Positions 42,428 to 50,838 of a stretch of DNA of 64,000 bases are shown here, piece by piece. Each line of letters begins with the position of its first letter. Position 1 is the stretch's first letter. The stretch lies in assembly GCF_937888285.1 (NCBI RefSeq), contig NZ_CALART010000011.1:186001-250000 (forward strand), written 5' to 3'. The stretch is from an uncultured Aquimonas sp. (lineage in GTDB: Bacteria > Pseudomonadota > Gammaproteobacteria > Xanthomonadales > Xanthomonadaceae). Below the pieces are notes generated by a model that searched no databases, was not told the DNA's origin, and saw only the letters and a program-made list of their open reading frames with translations. Both the position numbers and the translations under genes were made by a program.

Positions 42428-42994
42428 TCACTTGACTCGGCTGACGTATTCGCCGCTTCGGGTGTCGCAGCGGATCACCTCGCCGTTCTCGATGAACAGC
42501 GGCACGCGCACGACCGCGCCGGTTTCCAGCTTGGCCGGCTTGCCGCCGCCGGACGCCGTGTCGCCGCGCACGCCGGGGTCGGTCTCGACGATCTGCAGCT
42601 CGACGAAGTTCGGCGGCGCCACCGACAGCGGCGCGCCGTTCCACAGGGTCATCACGCACATCTCCTCGCCCTTCAGCCACTTGGCCGCGTCGCCCATGGC
42701 GGTGGCGTCGGCGCTGAACTGCTCGAAGCTGTCCGGCTGCATGAAGTTCCAGAACTCGCCGTCGGTGTACAGGTACTGCATGTCGGTATCGACCACGTCG
42801 GCGCCTTCGACCGTCTCGTTGGCCTTCAGCGTCTTCTCGGTGGTGCGGCCGTTCTTCAGGTTGCGCACGCGGATGCGGGTGAAGGCCTGGCCCTTGCCCG
42901 GCTTGATGAACTCGGCTTCGACGATGACGTAGGGGTCGCCGTCCAGGATGATCTTGAGTCCGTTCTTGACGTCGTTCAGGCCGTAGGTCGCCAT
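42428..42994 (-). CDS. efp: Elongation factor P
   Basis: A 188-residue factor that rescues ribosomes stalled at polyproline. Lys34 in FIKPGKGQAF is the site of beta-lysylation in species with EpmA and EpmB, and epmB is the divergent neighbour. The three beta-barrel domains are complete, ending VIRCDTRSGEYVSRVK. Confidence 0.98.
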   Translation of the reverse strand: MATYGLNDVKNGLKIILDGDPYVIVEAEFIKPGKGQAFTRIRVRNLKNGRTTEKTLKANETVEGADVVDTDMQYLYTDGEFWNFMQPDSFEQFSADATAMGDAAKWLKGEEMCVMTLWNGAPLSVAPPNFVELQIVETDPGVRGDTASGGGKPAKLETGAVVRVPLFIENGEVIRCDTRSGEYVSRVK

Positions 42995-43088
42995 GCGTGC
43001 TCCGGGGGATTGAGGTGCGAGCCGCGGGCTGCGGCTAGACTATGGGGTTTGCGGTGATCGCCGGCGAATCGCCGGCCAAAGAGGCGAA

Positions 43089-44129
43089 ATGATAAGCGCA
43101 AACCCGCGGATCGCGCAGCCCGCCGCGGCCGCGGAGCCCGCTCGTGACTGGCGTCGGCTGTGGCGGGAAGCTGTCACCGATCCCTTGGAACTGCTTCGGA
43201 TGCTGGGTTTGGAGGCGCTGGCCGAGCGCCTGCCCGCGGACGCCGCCGGCTTTCCGCTGCGGGTGCCGCGCGGCTTCGTGGCGCGCATGCGCCACGGCGA
43301 TCCGGCCGATCCACTGCTGCGCCAGGTCCTGCCGCTGGATCTGGAAACGCTCGAGGTCGAGGGCTTCGGCCTCGACGCCGTGGGCGACGCGGCCGCCCGC
43401 AGCGGCCGCGGCGTGCTGCAGAAATACCGGGGGCGCGCCCTGCTCGTTGCGACCGGCAGCTGCGCCGTGCACTGCCGCTACTGCTTCCGTCGGCACTATC
43501 CCTATGGCGAGGACAGCGCCGCGGCCAACGCCTGGCAGGCCGCGCTGGACACCATCGCAGCCGACCCCAGCGTCGACGAGGTGATCCTGAGCGGCGGCGA
43601 TCCGCTGTCGCTGTCGACCGCCAAGCTGCGCGAGCTGGGCGAGCGCCTGCTCGCCCTGCCGCAGGTGCGTCGCCTGCGCATCCACAGCCGGCTGCCGGTG
43701 GTGCTGCCTGAGCGCGTCGATGCCGAACTGCTCGACTGGCTGGCCGCCCTGCCCCTGCAGAAGGTGATGGTGATCCACGCCAACCACGCCCGCGAGTTCG
43801 ACGAATCCGTCGCGCGCGCACTGACCGACCTTCGCGGCGCCGGCCTGACCGTGCTGAACCAGGCGGTGCTGCTGCGCGGCGTCAACGACTCGGTCGCGGC
43901 CCAGGTCGAACTGGCCGAGGCCAGCTTTGCCGCCGGTTCCCTGCCCTATTACCTGCACCAGCTCGACCGGGTCGCCGGCGCCGCGCATTTCGAGGTGCCG
44001 GATGCTGACGCCCTGGCGATCGAGTCCGCGCTGCGGAAGCGGCTGCCCGGCTACCTCGTGCCGCGTCTGGTGCGCGAAGTGGCCGGGGCCGCCAGCAAAC
44101 TGCCGCTCGCACTCACGACGGAAATGTGA
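43089..44129 (+). CDS. epmB: EF-P beta-lysylation lysine 2,3-aminomutase EpmB
   Basis: A 346-residue radical-SAM enzyme of the KamA/YjeK group that converts alpha-lysine to beta-lysine for EF-P. The iron-sulphur motif is SCAVHCRYCFRRHYPY (CxxxCxxC), followed by VILSGGDPLSLS and a PLP-binding region with HYLHQLDRV-like PYYLHQLDRVAGAAHF. It is divergent from efp, sharing a 94-base promoter region; epmA is not in the window. Confidence 0.95.
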   Translation: MISANPRIAQPAAAAEPARDWRRLWREAVTDPLELLRMLGLEALAERLPADAAGFPLRVPRGFVARMRHGDPADPLLRQVLPLDLETLEVEGFGLDAVGDAAARSGRGVLQKYRGRALLVATGSCAVHCRYCFRRHYPYGEDSAAANAWQAALDTIAADPSVDEVILSGGDPLSLSTAKLRELGERLLALPQVRRLRIHSRLPVVLPERVDAELLDWLAALPLQKVMVIHANHAREFDESVARALTDLRGAGLTVLNQAVLLRGVNDSVAAQVELAEASFAAGSLPYYLHQLDRVAGAAHFEVPDADALAIESALRKRLPGYLVPRLVREVAGAASKLPLALTTEM

Positions 44130-44149
44130 CGCCGCCCGCAGAGACGCTC

Positions 44150-44164
44150 TGGCACGCGGCTTGC
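44150..44164 (+). promoter_or_regulatory. Probable sigma-54 promoter upstream of fimX
   Basis: TGGCAC-GCGGC-TTGC matches the -24/-12 consensus TGGCAC-N5-TTGC exactly. It lies 20 bases past the epmB stop and about 215 bases before the fimX ATG, on the correct strand. RpoN controls type IV pilus genes in related bacteria. No activator site was recognised. Confidence 0.6.
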
Positions 44165-44379
44165 GTTTGCGGATGTCGGCCGTTTTGGCCACACTCCGTG
44201 CCCTTGCAGAACAGGTCGTCAGCGTGGGGTTTTGGCCGACCTGCGGCGGTCCAGGGTCGATGGAAGGCATCGCCGGGTCGCCGTTCACAACACCAGCCTA
44301 GGGTCCGTTGGGGGGCGGGTCCGGCCGGGTGCGGCCGTGGGCTGCGCGCCGGCCGCAATCGCAGTTTCAAGGGAGTTCG

Positions 44380-46446
44380 ATGGCCAAGCAGGAAACCGTG
44401 ATCCGTCTGTCGCAGATCGAGGAAACCCTCGAAGACGCGGAATCCGTCATCAATGCCTTGCGCAACGGTGGCATCGCCGTGCGCACCTCGCGCCCGGACA
44501 CCATCGAAGAGCTCAACGAGCAGCTGGGCAAGCAGCTGCCCGACCTGGTCGTCGCCGCATGGGCCTGCAAGCGGCTGCCGTTTGCCGACGTCGCCCAGGC
44601 GATCCGCCGCTCCGGCAAGCCGGTCGCCCTGGTCGCCAGCCACACCTCGATCAACGAGGAACTGCTGATCGAGGCCAGCGCGCTGGGCGCATTCCATGTC
44701 GTCCTGCGCCAGCGGCCCGAGCAGGTGCTGCCGACGCTGAAGCACGCCTGGGCCAGCAACGAGGCGCGGCGCAGCCAGCAGCGCCTGGAAGAAGCGCTGC
44801 GCGAGACCGCGCGCCGCTGCGACGCCCTGATCGATTCCTCGCGCGACCCGATCGCCTATGCCCACGAGGGCATGCACATCCGTGCCAACCATGCCTACCT
44901 CGAGATGTTCGGCTACACCGACTTCGAGGAAGTCGAGGGCATGCCCCTGCTCGACCTGATCGCGCCCAGCCATGCGACCGAGTTCAAAGCCCTGCTGAAG
45001 CGTCTGGGCAAGGGCGAGCCGCCGCCCGACAAGCTCGAACTGAAGGCGATGCGCGCCGACGGCATCGATTTCGATGCGGTCATGGAGTTCGCCCGCGCCA
45101 GCTACGAGGGCGAGCCCTGCCTGCAGATCGTGTTCCGCAAGCAGTTCGTCGACAGCGAGGAGCTGCAGACCCTGCGCGAACGCGACCAGGTCACCGGCCT
45201 GCTGAACCGCCAGGTGTTCCTGGCCGAGCTGGAGGCCGCGGCCGCCCGCGCCGAAAACGGCGCCAAGGACCAGGCGGTGCTGCTGATCGAAGTCGACAAC
45301 TTCAGCACCCTGCTGAACGACATCGGCCTCGGCCACGCCGACACCCTGCTCGCCGACACCGCGCACCTGCTGCGCCATACGCTCGGCGACGAAATGCTGC
45401 TGGCGCGCTTCGCCGACCACACCTTCGGCCTGCTCTGCCGCGGCAGCAACCACGCGCAGACGCGCGAGCTGGCCGAACGCCTGCGCACGGCCTTCGAGGG
45501 CCACATCCTGGAAATCGGCAGCCGCTCAGCGACGCTCACCGTGAGCATAGGCGGCGTGCAGATGAGCGAGAAATCAGGCCCGGCCCAGCAGGTGCTGGGC
45601 AAGGCCGGCCAGTGTCTGCAGGCGGCGATCTCCGAGGGTGGCAACCGCCTCTCGCTGTTCGATCCGGCCGCCCGCGACCGCGCCGAAGAGGAACGCGTGC
45701 GCACCTGGGTGGCGCGCATCCAGCAGGCCATCAAGTCCGGCGACTTCATGCTGCACTACCAGCCGGTCATCAGCCTGCAGGGCGAGGCGGTCGAGTTCTA
45801 CGAGACCCTGCTGCGCATGCGCGTGGGCGACGGCGAGATCGCACCGCCGCTGGCCTTCCTGCCGATCGCCGAGGAGCATGGCCTGATCGAGAAGGTCGAT
45901 CGCTGGGTGCTGTCGCACGCGATCGCGGTGCTGGCCAAGGTCAAGTCCGAGCACGAGCGCCGCCTGCTGGTGAAGATCACCCCGCAGAGCATGCAGGACC
46001 CGAGCCTGCCCGGCTGGATCGCCAACCTGCTCAAGCAGACCGGGGTGCGCGGCGAACAGCTGGTGTTCGGCGTGCCCGAGACCCGGGTCATGACCTATCT
46101 CAAGGGCGCCAAGGAGTTCCAGCGCGCGGTGGCCAAGCTCGGCTGCGGCCTGTGCCTGGAGCAGTTCGGCGCCAGCACGCACTCGCTGGACGTGCTGAAG
46201 CACCTCGATCCGACCATGCTCAAGCTCGATCGCAGCTTCACCGAGGATCTGGGCCGCAACACCGAGCACCAGGCCAAGGTGCGCGAGTTGGCCGCGCGGG
46301 CGACCGAGCTCGGAAAGTCCACGATCGCCGAGTTCGTCCAGGATGCCGCCAGCATGACCGTGCTGTTCACCAGCTCGGTGCACTTCGTGCAGGGCAACTT
46401 CCTTGCCGCGCCCTCGCCCGAGATGAACTACGACTTCAACATCTGA
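44380..46446 (+). CDS. fimX: FimX-like c-di-GMP receptor (REC-like, PAS, degenerate GGDEF, degenerate EAL)
   Basis: A 688-residue cytoplasmic protein. Domains in order: a REC-like domain (about 5-120) without the phospho-Asp pocket, PAS (about 145-255), GGDEF-like (about 270-430) with ADHTF near 345 in place of GGDEF, and an EAL-like domain (about 440-685) whose signature reads ETL at 475-477. It ends with VQGNFLAAPS, like FimX. Both enzyme sites are lost while the c-di-GMP pocket of the EAL fold may remain, as in Xanthomonas and Pseudomonas FimX, which sense c-di-GMP and act with PilZ and PilB on type IV pili. AAGGGAG precedes the ATG. A sigma-54 promoter lies upstream. Confidence 0.92.
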   Translation: MAKQETVIRLSQIEETLEDAESVINALRNGGIAVRTSRPDTIEELNEQLGKQLPDLVVAAWACKRLPFADVAQAIRRSGKPVALVASHTSINEELLIEASALGAFHVVLRQRPEQVLPTLKHAWASNEARRSQQRLEEALRETARRCDALIDSSRDPIAYAHEGMHIRANHAYLEMFGYTDFEEVEGMPLLDLIAPSHATEFKALLKRLGKGEPPPDKLELKAMRADGIDFDAVMEFARASYEGEPCLQIVFRKQFVDSEELQTLRERDQVTGLLNRQVFLAELEAAAARAENGAKDQAVLLIEVDNFSTLLNDIGLGHADTLLADTAHLLRHTLGDEMLLARFADHTFGLLCRGSNHAQTRELAERLRTAFEGHILEIGSRSATLTVSIGGVQMSEKSGPAQQVLGKAGQCLQAAISEGGNRLSLFDPAARDRAEEERVRTWVARIQQAIKSGDFMLHYQPVISLQGEAVEFYETLLRMRVGDGEIAPPLAFLPIAEEHGLIEKVDRWVLSHAIAVLAKVKSEHERRLLVKITPQSMQDPSLPGWIANLLKQTGVRGEQLVFGVPETRVMTYLKGAKEFQRAVAKLGCGLCLEQFGASTHSLDVLKHLDPTMLKLDRSFTEDLGRNTEHQAKVRELAARATELGKSTIAEFVQDAASMTVLFTSSVHFVQGNFLAAPSPEMNYDFNI

Positions 46447-46460
46447 AGCCAGAGCATCGA

Positions 46461-46508
46461 CCGAATACCCGAAAGGCCCGGATCGCTCCGGGCCTTTCGG
46501 GTATTCGG
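46461..46508. terminator. Perfect 22-bp stem terminator between fimX and htpX
   Basis: CCGAATACCCGAAAGGCCCG plus GA (46461-46482) is fully complementary to 46487-46508, with loop TCGC. It lies between the convergent fimX and htpX stops and can act in both directions. Confidence 0.85.
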
Positions 46509-46524
46509 CGGGCGTTCGCGAGGA

Positions 46525-47403
46525 TCAGGCCGCGCGACGCAGGGCCTCGATGCGCTCCGGCAGCGGCGGGTGGCTCATGAACAGGCGCTGCAGGCCGGCC
46601 GCCATGTGGCCGCTGATGCCGAACGCGGCGACTTCGCGCGGCAGGGTGTTCTCGCCGTGCTGGGCCTGCAGGCGCTCGAGCGCGGCGATCATCTTCTGCC
46701 GGCCAGCCAGCTTTGCGCCGCCCTCGTCGGCGCGGAACTCGCGATGGCGCGAGAAGGCCATGGCGATCATCGAGGCGAGGATGCCGAGCACCACCTGGGC
46801 GATCAGGCTGACCACGAAGAAACCGATGCCGCCGCCCTCCTCGTTGCGCAGGATGACGCGGTCGACGAAGCTGCCGATCAGGCGCGAGAGCACGATGACG
46901 AAGGTGTTGAGCACGCCCTGCAGCAGGGCCATCGTGACCATGTCGCCGTTGGCGACGTGGGCGACCTCATGGCCGAGCACGGCCTCGGCCTCGTCGCGAC
47001 TCATGCCGCGCAGCAGGCCGGTCGACACCGCCACCAGCGAGTTGTTGCGGCTGGGGCCGGTGGCGAAGGCGTTGATCTCCGGCGCATCGTAGATCGCGAC
47101 TTCCGGGCACTTGATGCCGGCCATCTGCGCCTGCCGCTGCACGGTCTGCAGCAGCCAGGCCTCCATCTCGTTGCGCGGCTGCTCGATGACCTGCGCGCCG
47201 GTGCCGCGCTTGGCGACCCACTTCGACATCGCCAGCGAGATGAAGGAGCCGGCGAAGCCGAACACGGCGGCGAACACGATCAGACCGCCGAGGTTCTGGC
47301 CGCGGCTGGCCATGTAGGCGTCGACGCCCAGCAGATTCAGTACGATGCTGGCAACCAGCAGGACCGCGATATTGGTCGCCAGAAACAGGGCGATGCGTTT
47401 CAT
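46525..47403 (-). CDS. htpX: Membrane zinc protease HtpX
   Basis: A 292-residue M48 metalloprotease of the inner membrane that degrades misfolded membrane proteins. Two helices at the N-terminus (about 5-25 and 35-55), zinc motif VLGHEVAHVANGD (HExxH), further helices (about 160-215) and the third ligand region SRHREFRADEGGA. ATG at 47403 gives the standard MKRIALFLATNI start. Confidence 0.96.
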   Translation of the reverse strand: MKRIALFLATNIAVLLVASIVLNLLGVDAYMASRGQNLGGLIVFAAVFGFAGSFISLAMSKWVAKRGTGAQVIEQPRNEMEAWLLQTVQRQAQMAGIKCPEVAIYDAPEINAFATGPSRNNSLVAVSTGLLRGMSRDEAEAVLGHEVAHVANGDMVTMALLQGVLNTFVIVLSRLIGSFVDRVILRNEEGGGIGFFVVSLIAQVVLGILASMIAMAFSRHREFRADEGGAKLAGRQKMIAALERLQAQHGENTLPREVAAFGISGHMAAGLQRLFMSHPPLPERIEALRRAA

Positions 47404-47459
47404 TGGACGGTTCCTCGTAGCGACGTTGAAAGCCCGGCTCGGGCGACTGACAGCATGGA

Positions 47460-48401
47460 GTGGGGCCTGTGCAGGCCAGTTCAAGCCAGCGCCTGAACCC
47501 GCATTCAGGCTACACCGGACGCTTCGCGCCCTCGCCTACCGGGCCACTGCACCTCGGCTCCCTGCTGGCGGCCTTTGGCAGCTGGCTGATGGCGCGCAGC
47601 GTTGGCGGGCGCTGGCTGCTGCGCATCGAGGACATCGACCCCGCGCGGGAAATGCCCGGTGCCGCAGCCGGCCAGCTCGACACCCTGCGCGCATTCGGAC
47701 TCGAAGGCGACGGCCCCGTGGTCTGGCAGCACGCCCGCGGAGAACTTTACCGGACGGCAATCGCCAGCCTGCTGGAGCGCGGACTCGCTTTTTCCTGCCG
47801 CTGCAGCAGAAGCGACCTTGCACACAGCGGCGGCATCCACCGTGCCTGCGTGCCGCGGCCGTCCGGCCACGCCGAGGCCATACGCCTGCGGGTGCCGGGT
47901 GATGCAGCGGCCCGGGTGAGGTTCATCGACCGCGTTCATGGTCCGATCGAGCAGTCGGTGGATGCCGAAGTCGGCGACTTCGTGTTGAAGCGCGCGGACG
48001 GCTGCTGGGCCTATCAGCTCGCCGTCGTGGTCGATGACGCCGAACAGGGCGTCACCGACGTGGTGCGTGGTGCCGACCTGCTGGATTCGACGCCGCGGCA
48101 GATCCTGCTGCAGCGCGCGCTGGGCCTTGCCACGCCGGTATACGCGCATCTGCCGCTGGTGGTCGACAGCGAGGGCCGCAAGCTGTCGAAGTCGCTGTCG
48201 GCATTGCCGATCGATCCGCGCGATCCGCTGCCGGCGCTGCGCTGGTGCTGGACAGCGCTCGGCCAGCCACCCGCGGTGCTCGCCGATGCCGGCAGTGTCG
48301 CCACCCTGCTGACGCGCGCGGCCGCTGAATTCGAATTCAGCTGTGTGACTTCCGAACCACAGTTTGCCGATCGTCAAACCACGGTCGAAAGCCCTGTATA
48401 A
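47460..48401 (+). CDS. gluQ: Glutamyl-Q tRNA(Asp) synthetase
   Basis: A 313-residue paralogue of GluRS lacking the anticodon domain; it attaches Glu to queuosine of tRNA(Asp). YTGRFAPSPTGPLHLGSL has the HIGH-like site and GRKLSKSLSALP the KMSKS-like site; the zinc-site Cys pair is in FSCRCSRSDLA. The start is GTG at 47460. It is divergent from htpX. Confidence 0.93.
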   Translation: MGPVQASSSQRLNPHSGYTGRFAPSPTGPLHLGSLLAAFGSWLMARSVGGRWLLRIEDIDPAREMPGAAAGQLDTLRAFGLEGDGPVVWQHARGELYRTAIASLLERGLAFSCRCSRSDLAHSGGIHRACVPRPSGHAEAIRLRVPGDAAARVRFIDRVHGPIEQSVDAEVGDFVLKRADGCWAYQLAVVVDDAEQGVTDVVRGADLLDSTPRQILLQRALGLATPVYAHLPLVVDSEGRKLSKSLSALPIDPRDPLPALRWCWTALGQPPAVLADAGSVATLLTRAAAEFEFSCVTSEPQFADRQTTVESPV

Positions 48402-48475
48402 ACTCGGGGGCTGTCGCCCGGATCCGGCCTGGGCGACTGCCTGACGACAAGCCGGCTGAAAACGGGAGAGGGAGC

Positions 48476-49216
48476 ATGACAGCACGCGTTGCGCTGGTGA
48501 CGGGCGGTACGGGCGGCATTGGCACGGCAATCTGCAAGCGGCTGGCGCAGGCCGGCCACAAGGTGGCCACCAATTACCGCAACGAGGCCAAGGCCCGCGA
48601 GTGGCAGGCCGCGCTGAGGGCCGAGGGCTTCGACATCACCATCGTGCCCGGCGACATCGGCAGCCCCGAGGGCGGCGCCGCCATCGCCCGTGCCGTGGCC
48701 GACGCGCTGGGGCCGATCGAGGTGCTGGTCAACAATGCCGGCATCACCCGCGACGGCACCTTCCACCGGATGAGCGCCGAGCAGTGGCACGACGTCATCA
48801 ACACCAATCTCAATTCGTGCTTCAACATGACCCGTCCGGTAATCGACGGCATGCGCGATCGCAAGTGGGGCCGCATTGTGCAGATCAGCTCGATCAACGG
48901 CCTGAAGGGCCAGTACGGCCAGGCCAACTACGCCGCCGCCAAGGCGGGCATGCACGGCTTCACCATCTCGCTGGCGCGCGAGAACGCCAAGCTCGGGATC
49001 ACCGTGAACACGGTCTCGCCGGGCTATGTCGCCACCGACATGGTGATGGCCGTGCCCGAGGAAGTGCGCGCCAAGATCGTCGCCGACATCCCGACCGGGC
49101 GCCTGGGCAAGCCCGAGGAGATCGCCTATGCCGTGGCCTTCCTGGTCTCCGAGGAAGCCGCGTGGATCACCGGCTCCAACCTCGACATCAACGGCGGCCA
49201 CCACATGGGCTGGTAA
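48476..49216 (+). CDS. phaB: Acetoacetyl-CoA reductase PhaB
   Basis: A 246-residue SDR that makes (R)-3-hydroxybutyryl-CoA for polyhydroxybutyrate. VTGGTGGIGTAICKRL is the cofactor loop; the second strand ends in TNYRNE, whose Arg suggests NADPH. QISSINGLKGQYGQANYAAAKAGMHGFT carries Ser, Tyr and Lys and is typical of PhaB. GGGAGAGGGAG lies before the ATG. phaR follows, and phaC/phaE are about 9 kb on. Confidence 0.93.
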   Translation: MTARVALVTGGTGGIGTAICKRLAQAGHKVATNYRNEAKAREWQAALRAEGFDITIVPGDIGSPEGGAAIARAVADALGPIEVLVNNAGITRDGTFHRMSAEQWHDVINTNLNSCFNMTRPVIDGMRDRKWGRIVQISSINGLKGQYGQANYAAAKAGMHGFTISLARENAKLGITVNTVSPGYVATDMVMAVPEEVRAKIVADIPTGRLGKPEEIAYAVAFLVSEEAAWITGSNLDINGGHHMGW

Positions 49217-49444
49217 CATGTGAAACTATCGGCGGGCGGCGCTGACGCTGCCCGCCGAAGCGCACGACGCGTCGGGAACCGGTCGCCGCGGGCAACGCAT
49301 GCACTGCAGACGTTGCTTCATACCGTGACCATCGCCCCGGGATGCCCAGGACGGGCCTGTGCCATCTTCCACCGCTTCCGCACGGCGATATGCCGTTCCA
49401 GGCTGTCGCATCCAGTGGTCGCCACACCGAGAGCATCGACGCCC

Positions 49445-49981
49445 ATGCCCAAGCCCCGGGTCATCAAGAAGTATCCGAACCGTCGCCTCTATGACACCGA
49501 GATCTCCAGCTACATCACCCTGGAGGACGTCCGGCAGCTGATCGTCGACGGCGAAGAGGTGGAAGTCCGCGATGCCAAGAGCGGCGAGGACCTGTCGCGC
49601 TCCGTGCTGCTGCAGATCATTTCCGAGCACGAGGAGAAGGGCAATCCGATGTTCAGCACGCAGCTGCTGAGCCAGGTGATCCGCTTCTACGGCGACAGCC
49701 TGCAGGGCTTCATGGGCAGCTACCTCGAGCGCAGCATGCAGCTGTTTCTCGACCAGCAGCACCAGTTCCGCAATCAGCTCAACAGCCTGCTGGGCAAGAC
49801 GCCGTTCTCGATGTTGAACCAGCTGACCGAACGCAACCTCGACCTGTGGAAGAGCTTCCAGGAAGGCGTGATGCGGCCCGGCGGCTTCAACCCCGGTGCC
49901 GGCAAACCGACCGAGAAGACCGGCGAATCCGAAGCGCCGGCGGCAGCCGAGCCGCCAACCGGCCGCACGCGCAACCGCTGA
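49445..49981 (+). CDS. phaR: Polyhydroxyalkanoate synthesis regulator PhaR
   Basis: A 178-residue regulator: the N-terminal DNA-binding module MPKPRVIKKYPNRRLYDTEI (residues 1-20) and SSYITLEDVRQLI are nearly invariant in PhaR/PhbF, followed by helical PHA-accumulation domains (LLSQVIRFYGDSLQGFMGSY) and a Pro/Ala/Glu tail. PhaR represses phasin and its own gene and is released by binding to PHB granules. It lies between phaB and a second SDR gene. Confidence 0.94.
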   Translation: MPKPRVIKKYPNRRLYDTEISSYITLEDVRQLIVDGEEVEVRDAKSGEDLSRSVLLQIISEHEEKGNPMFSTQLLSQVIRFYGDSLQGFMGSYLERSMQLFLDQQHQFRNQLNSLLGKTPFSMLNQLTERNLDLWKSFQEGVMRPGGFNPGAGKPTEKTGESEAPAAAEPPTGRTRNR

Positions 49982-50073
49982 GTTCTGCCCTCGCGGTCGA
50001 ACCGACTGCCTCCTGAAACGCTGCTGCCGGCGCAGCACCGCCGGCACCTGCCACTGTGCCCGATCGCCATCGC

Positions 50074-50826
50074 ATGACGAACTCAATATTCCAGCGCGTC
50101 GCCCTCGTCACCGGCGGTTCCGGCGGCATCGGCGCGGCGATCTGCGAAGCGCTGGCGGCCAGCGGCCACCACGTGATCGCGGCCGACATCCATCTGCCCG
50201 AGGCGCGTCTGGCCGAGCTGCGCGCCCGCCCGGGACTGGCCTCGCTGGAGGCGATCGCGCTGGACGTCGCCGACTTCGAGGCCTGCCAGCAGGCGGTGGC
50301 CGATATCGTGTCGCGCCACGGTCGTCTGGACGTGCTCGCCAACAGCGCTGGCATCACCCGCGACGCCACCCTGCGCAAGCTCGGCAAACACCAGTGGGAC
50401 GCGGTGCTGGGCGTCAACCTGGACGGCCTGTTCAACCTCTGCAAGCCCGCCATCGAGCCGATGATCGCGCTGGGCTACGGCCGCATCGTCAACATCAGCT
50501 CGATCAACGGCCAGACCGGCCAGTTCGGCCAGACCAACTACGCCGCCGCCAAGGCGGGCGTGCATGGCTTCACCATGGCGCTGGCGCGCGAAGTCGCGGC
50601 CAAGGGCATCACCGTCAACTCGGTCGCCCCCGGCTACTGCGACACGCCGATGGTGCAGACGATCCCAGCGCCGATCCGCGAGAAGATCCTCGAACAGATC
50701 CCGGTGGGCCGCATTGCCCAGCCCGGCGAGATCGCCCGCGTGGTCGACTTCCTCGCCGCCGAAGGCTCGGGCTACATCACCGGCGCGCTGGTTCCGGTCA
50801 ACGGCGGGCTGTTCATCAGCTTCTGA
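50074..50826 (+). CDS. SDR-family reductase, PhaB/FabG-like
   Basis: A 250-residue short-chain dehydrogenase: VTGGSGGIGAAICEAL, ANSAGITRDATLRKL and NISSINGQTGQFGQTNYAAAKAGVHGF. It is clearly related to the PhaB 1.6 kb upstream, but the second strand ends in AADIH, an Asp that usually selects NADH over NADPH. It may be an NADH-linked acetoacetyl-CoA reductase or a 3-hydroxybutyrate-type dehydrogenase. The ATG at 50074 is chosen; a GTG 18 bases upstream is possible. Confidence 0.85.
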   Translation: MTNSIFQRVALVTGGSGGIGAAICEALAASGHHVIAADIHLPEARLAELRARPGLASLEAIALDVADFEACQQAVADIVSRHGRLDVLANSAGITRDATLRKLGKHQWDAVLGVNLDGLFNLCKPAIEPMIALGYGRIVNISSINGQTGQFGQTNYAAAKAGVHGFTMALAREVAAKGITVNSVAPGYCDTPMVQTIPAPIREKILEQIPVGRIAQPGEIARVVDFLAAEGSGYITGALVPVNGGLFISF

Positions 50827-50838
50827 GCGGCGCCACGC

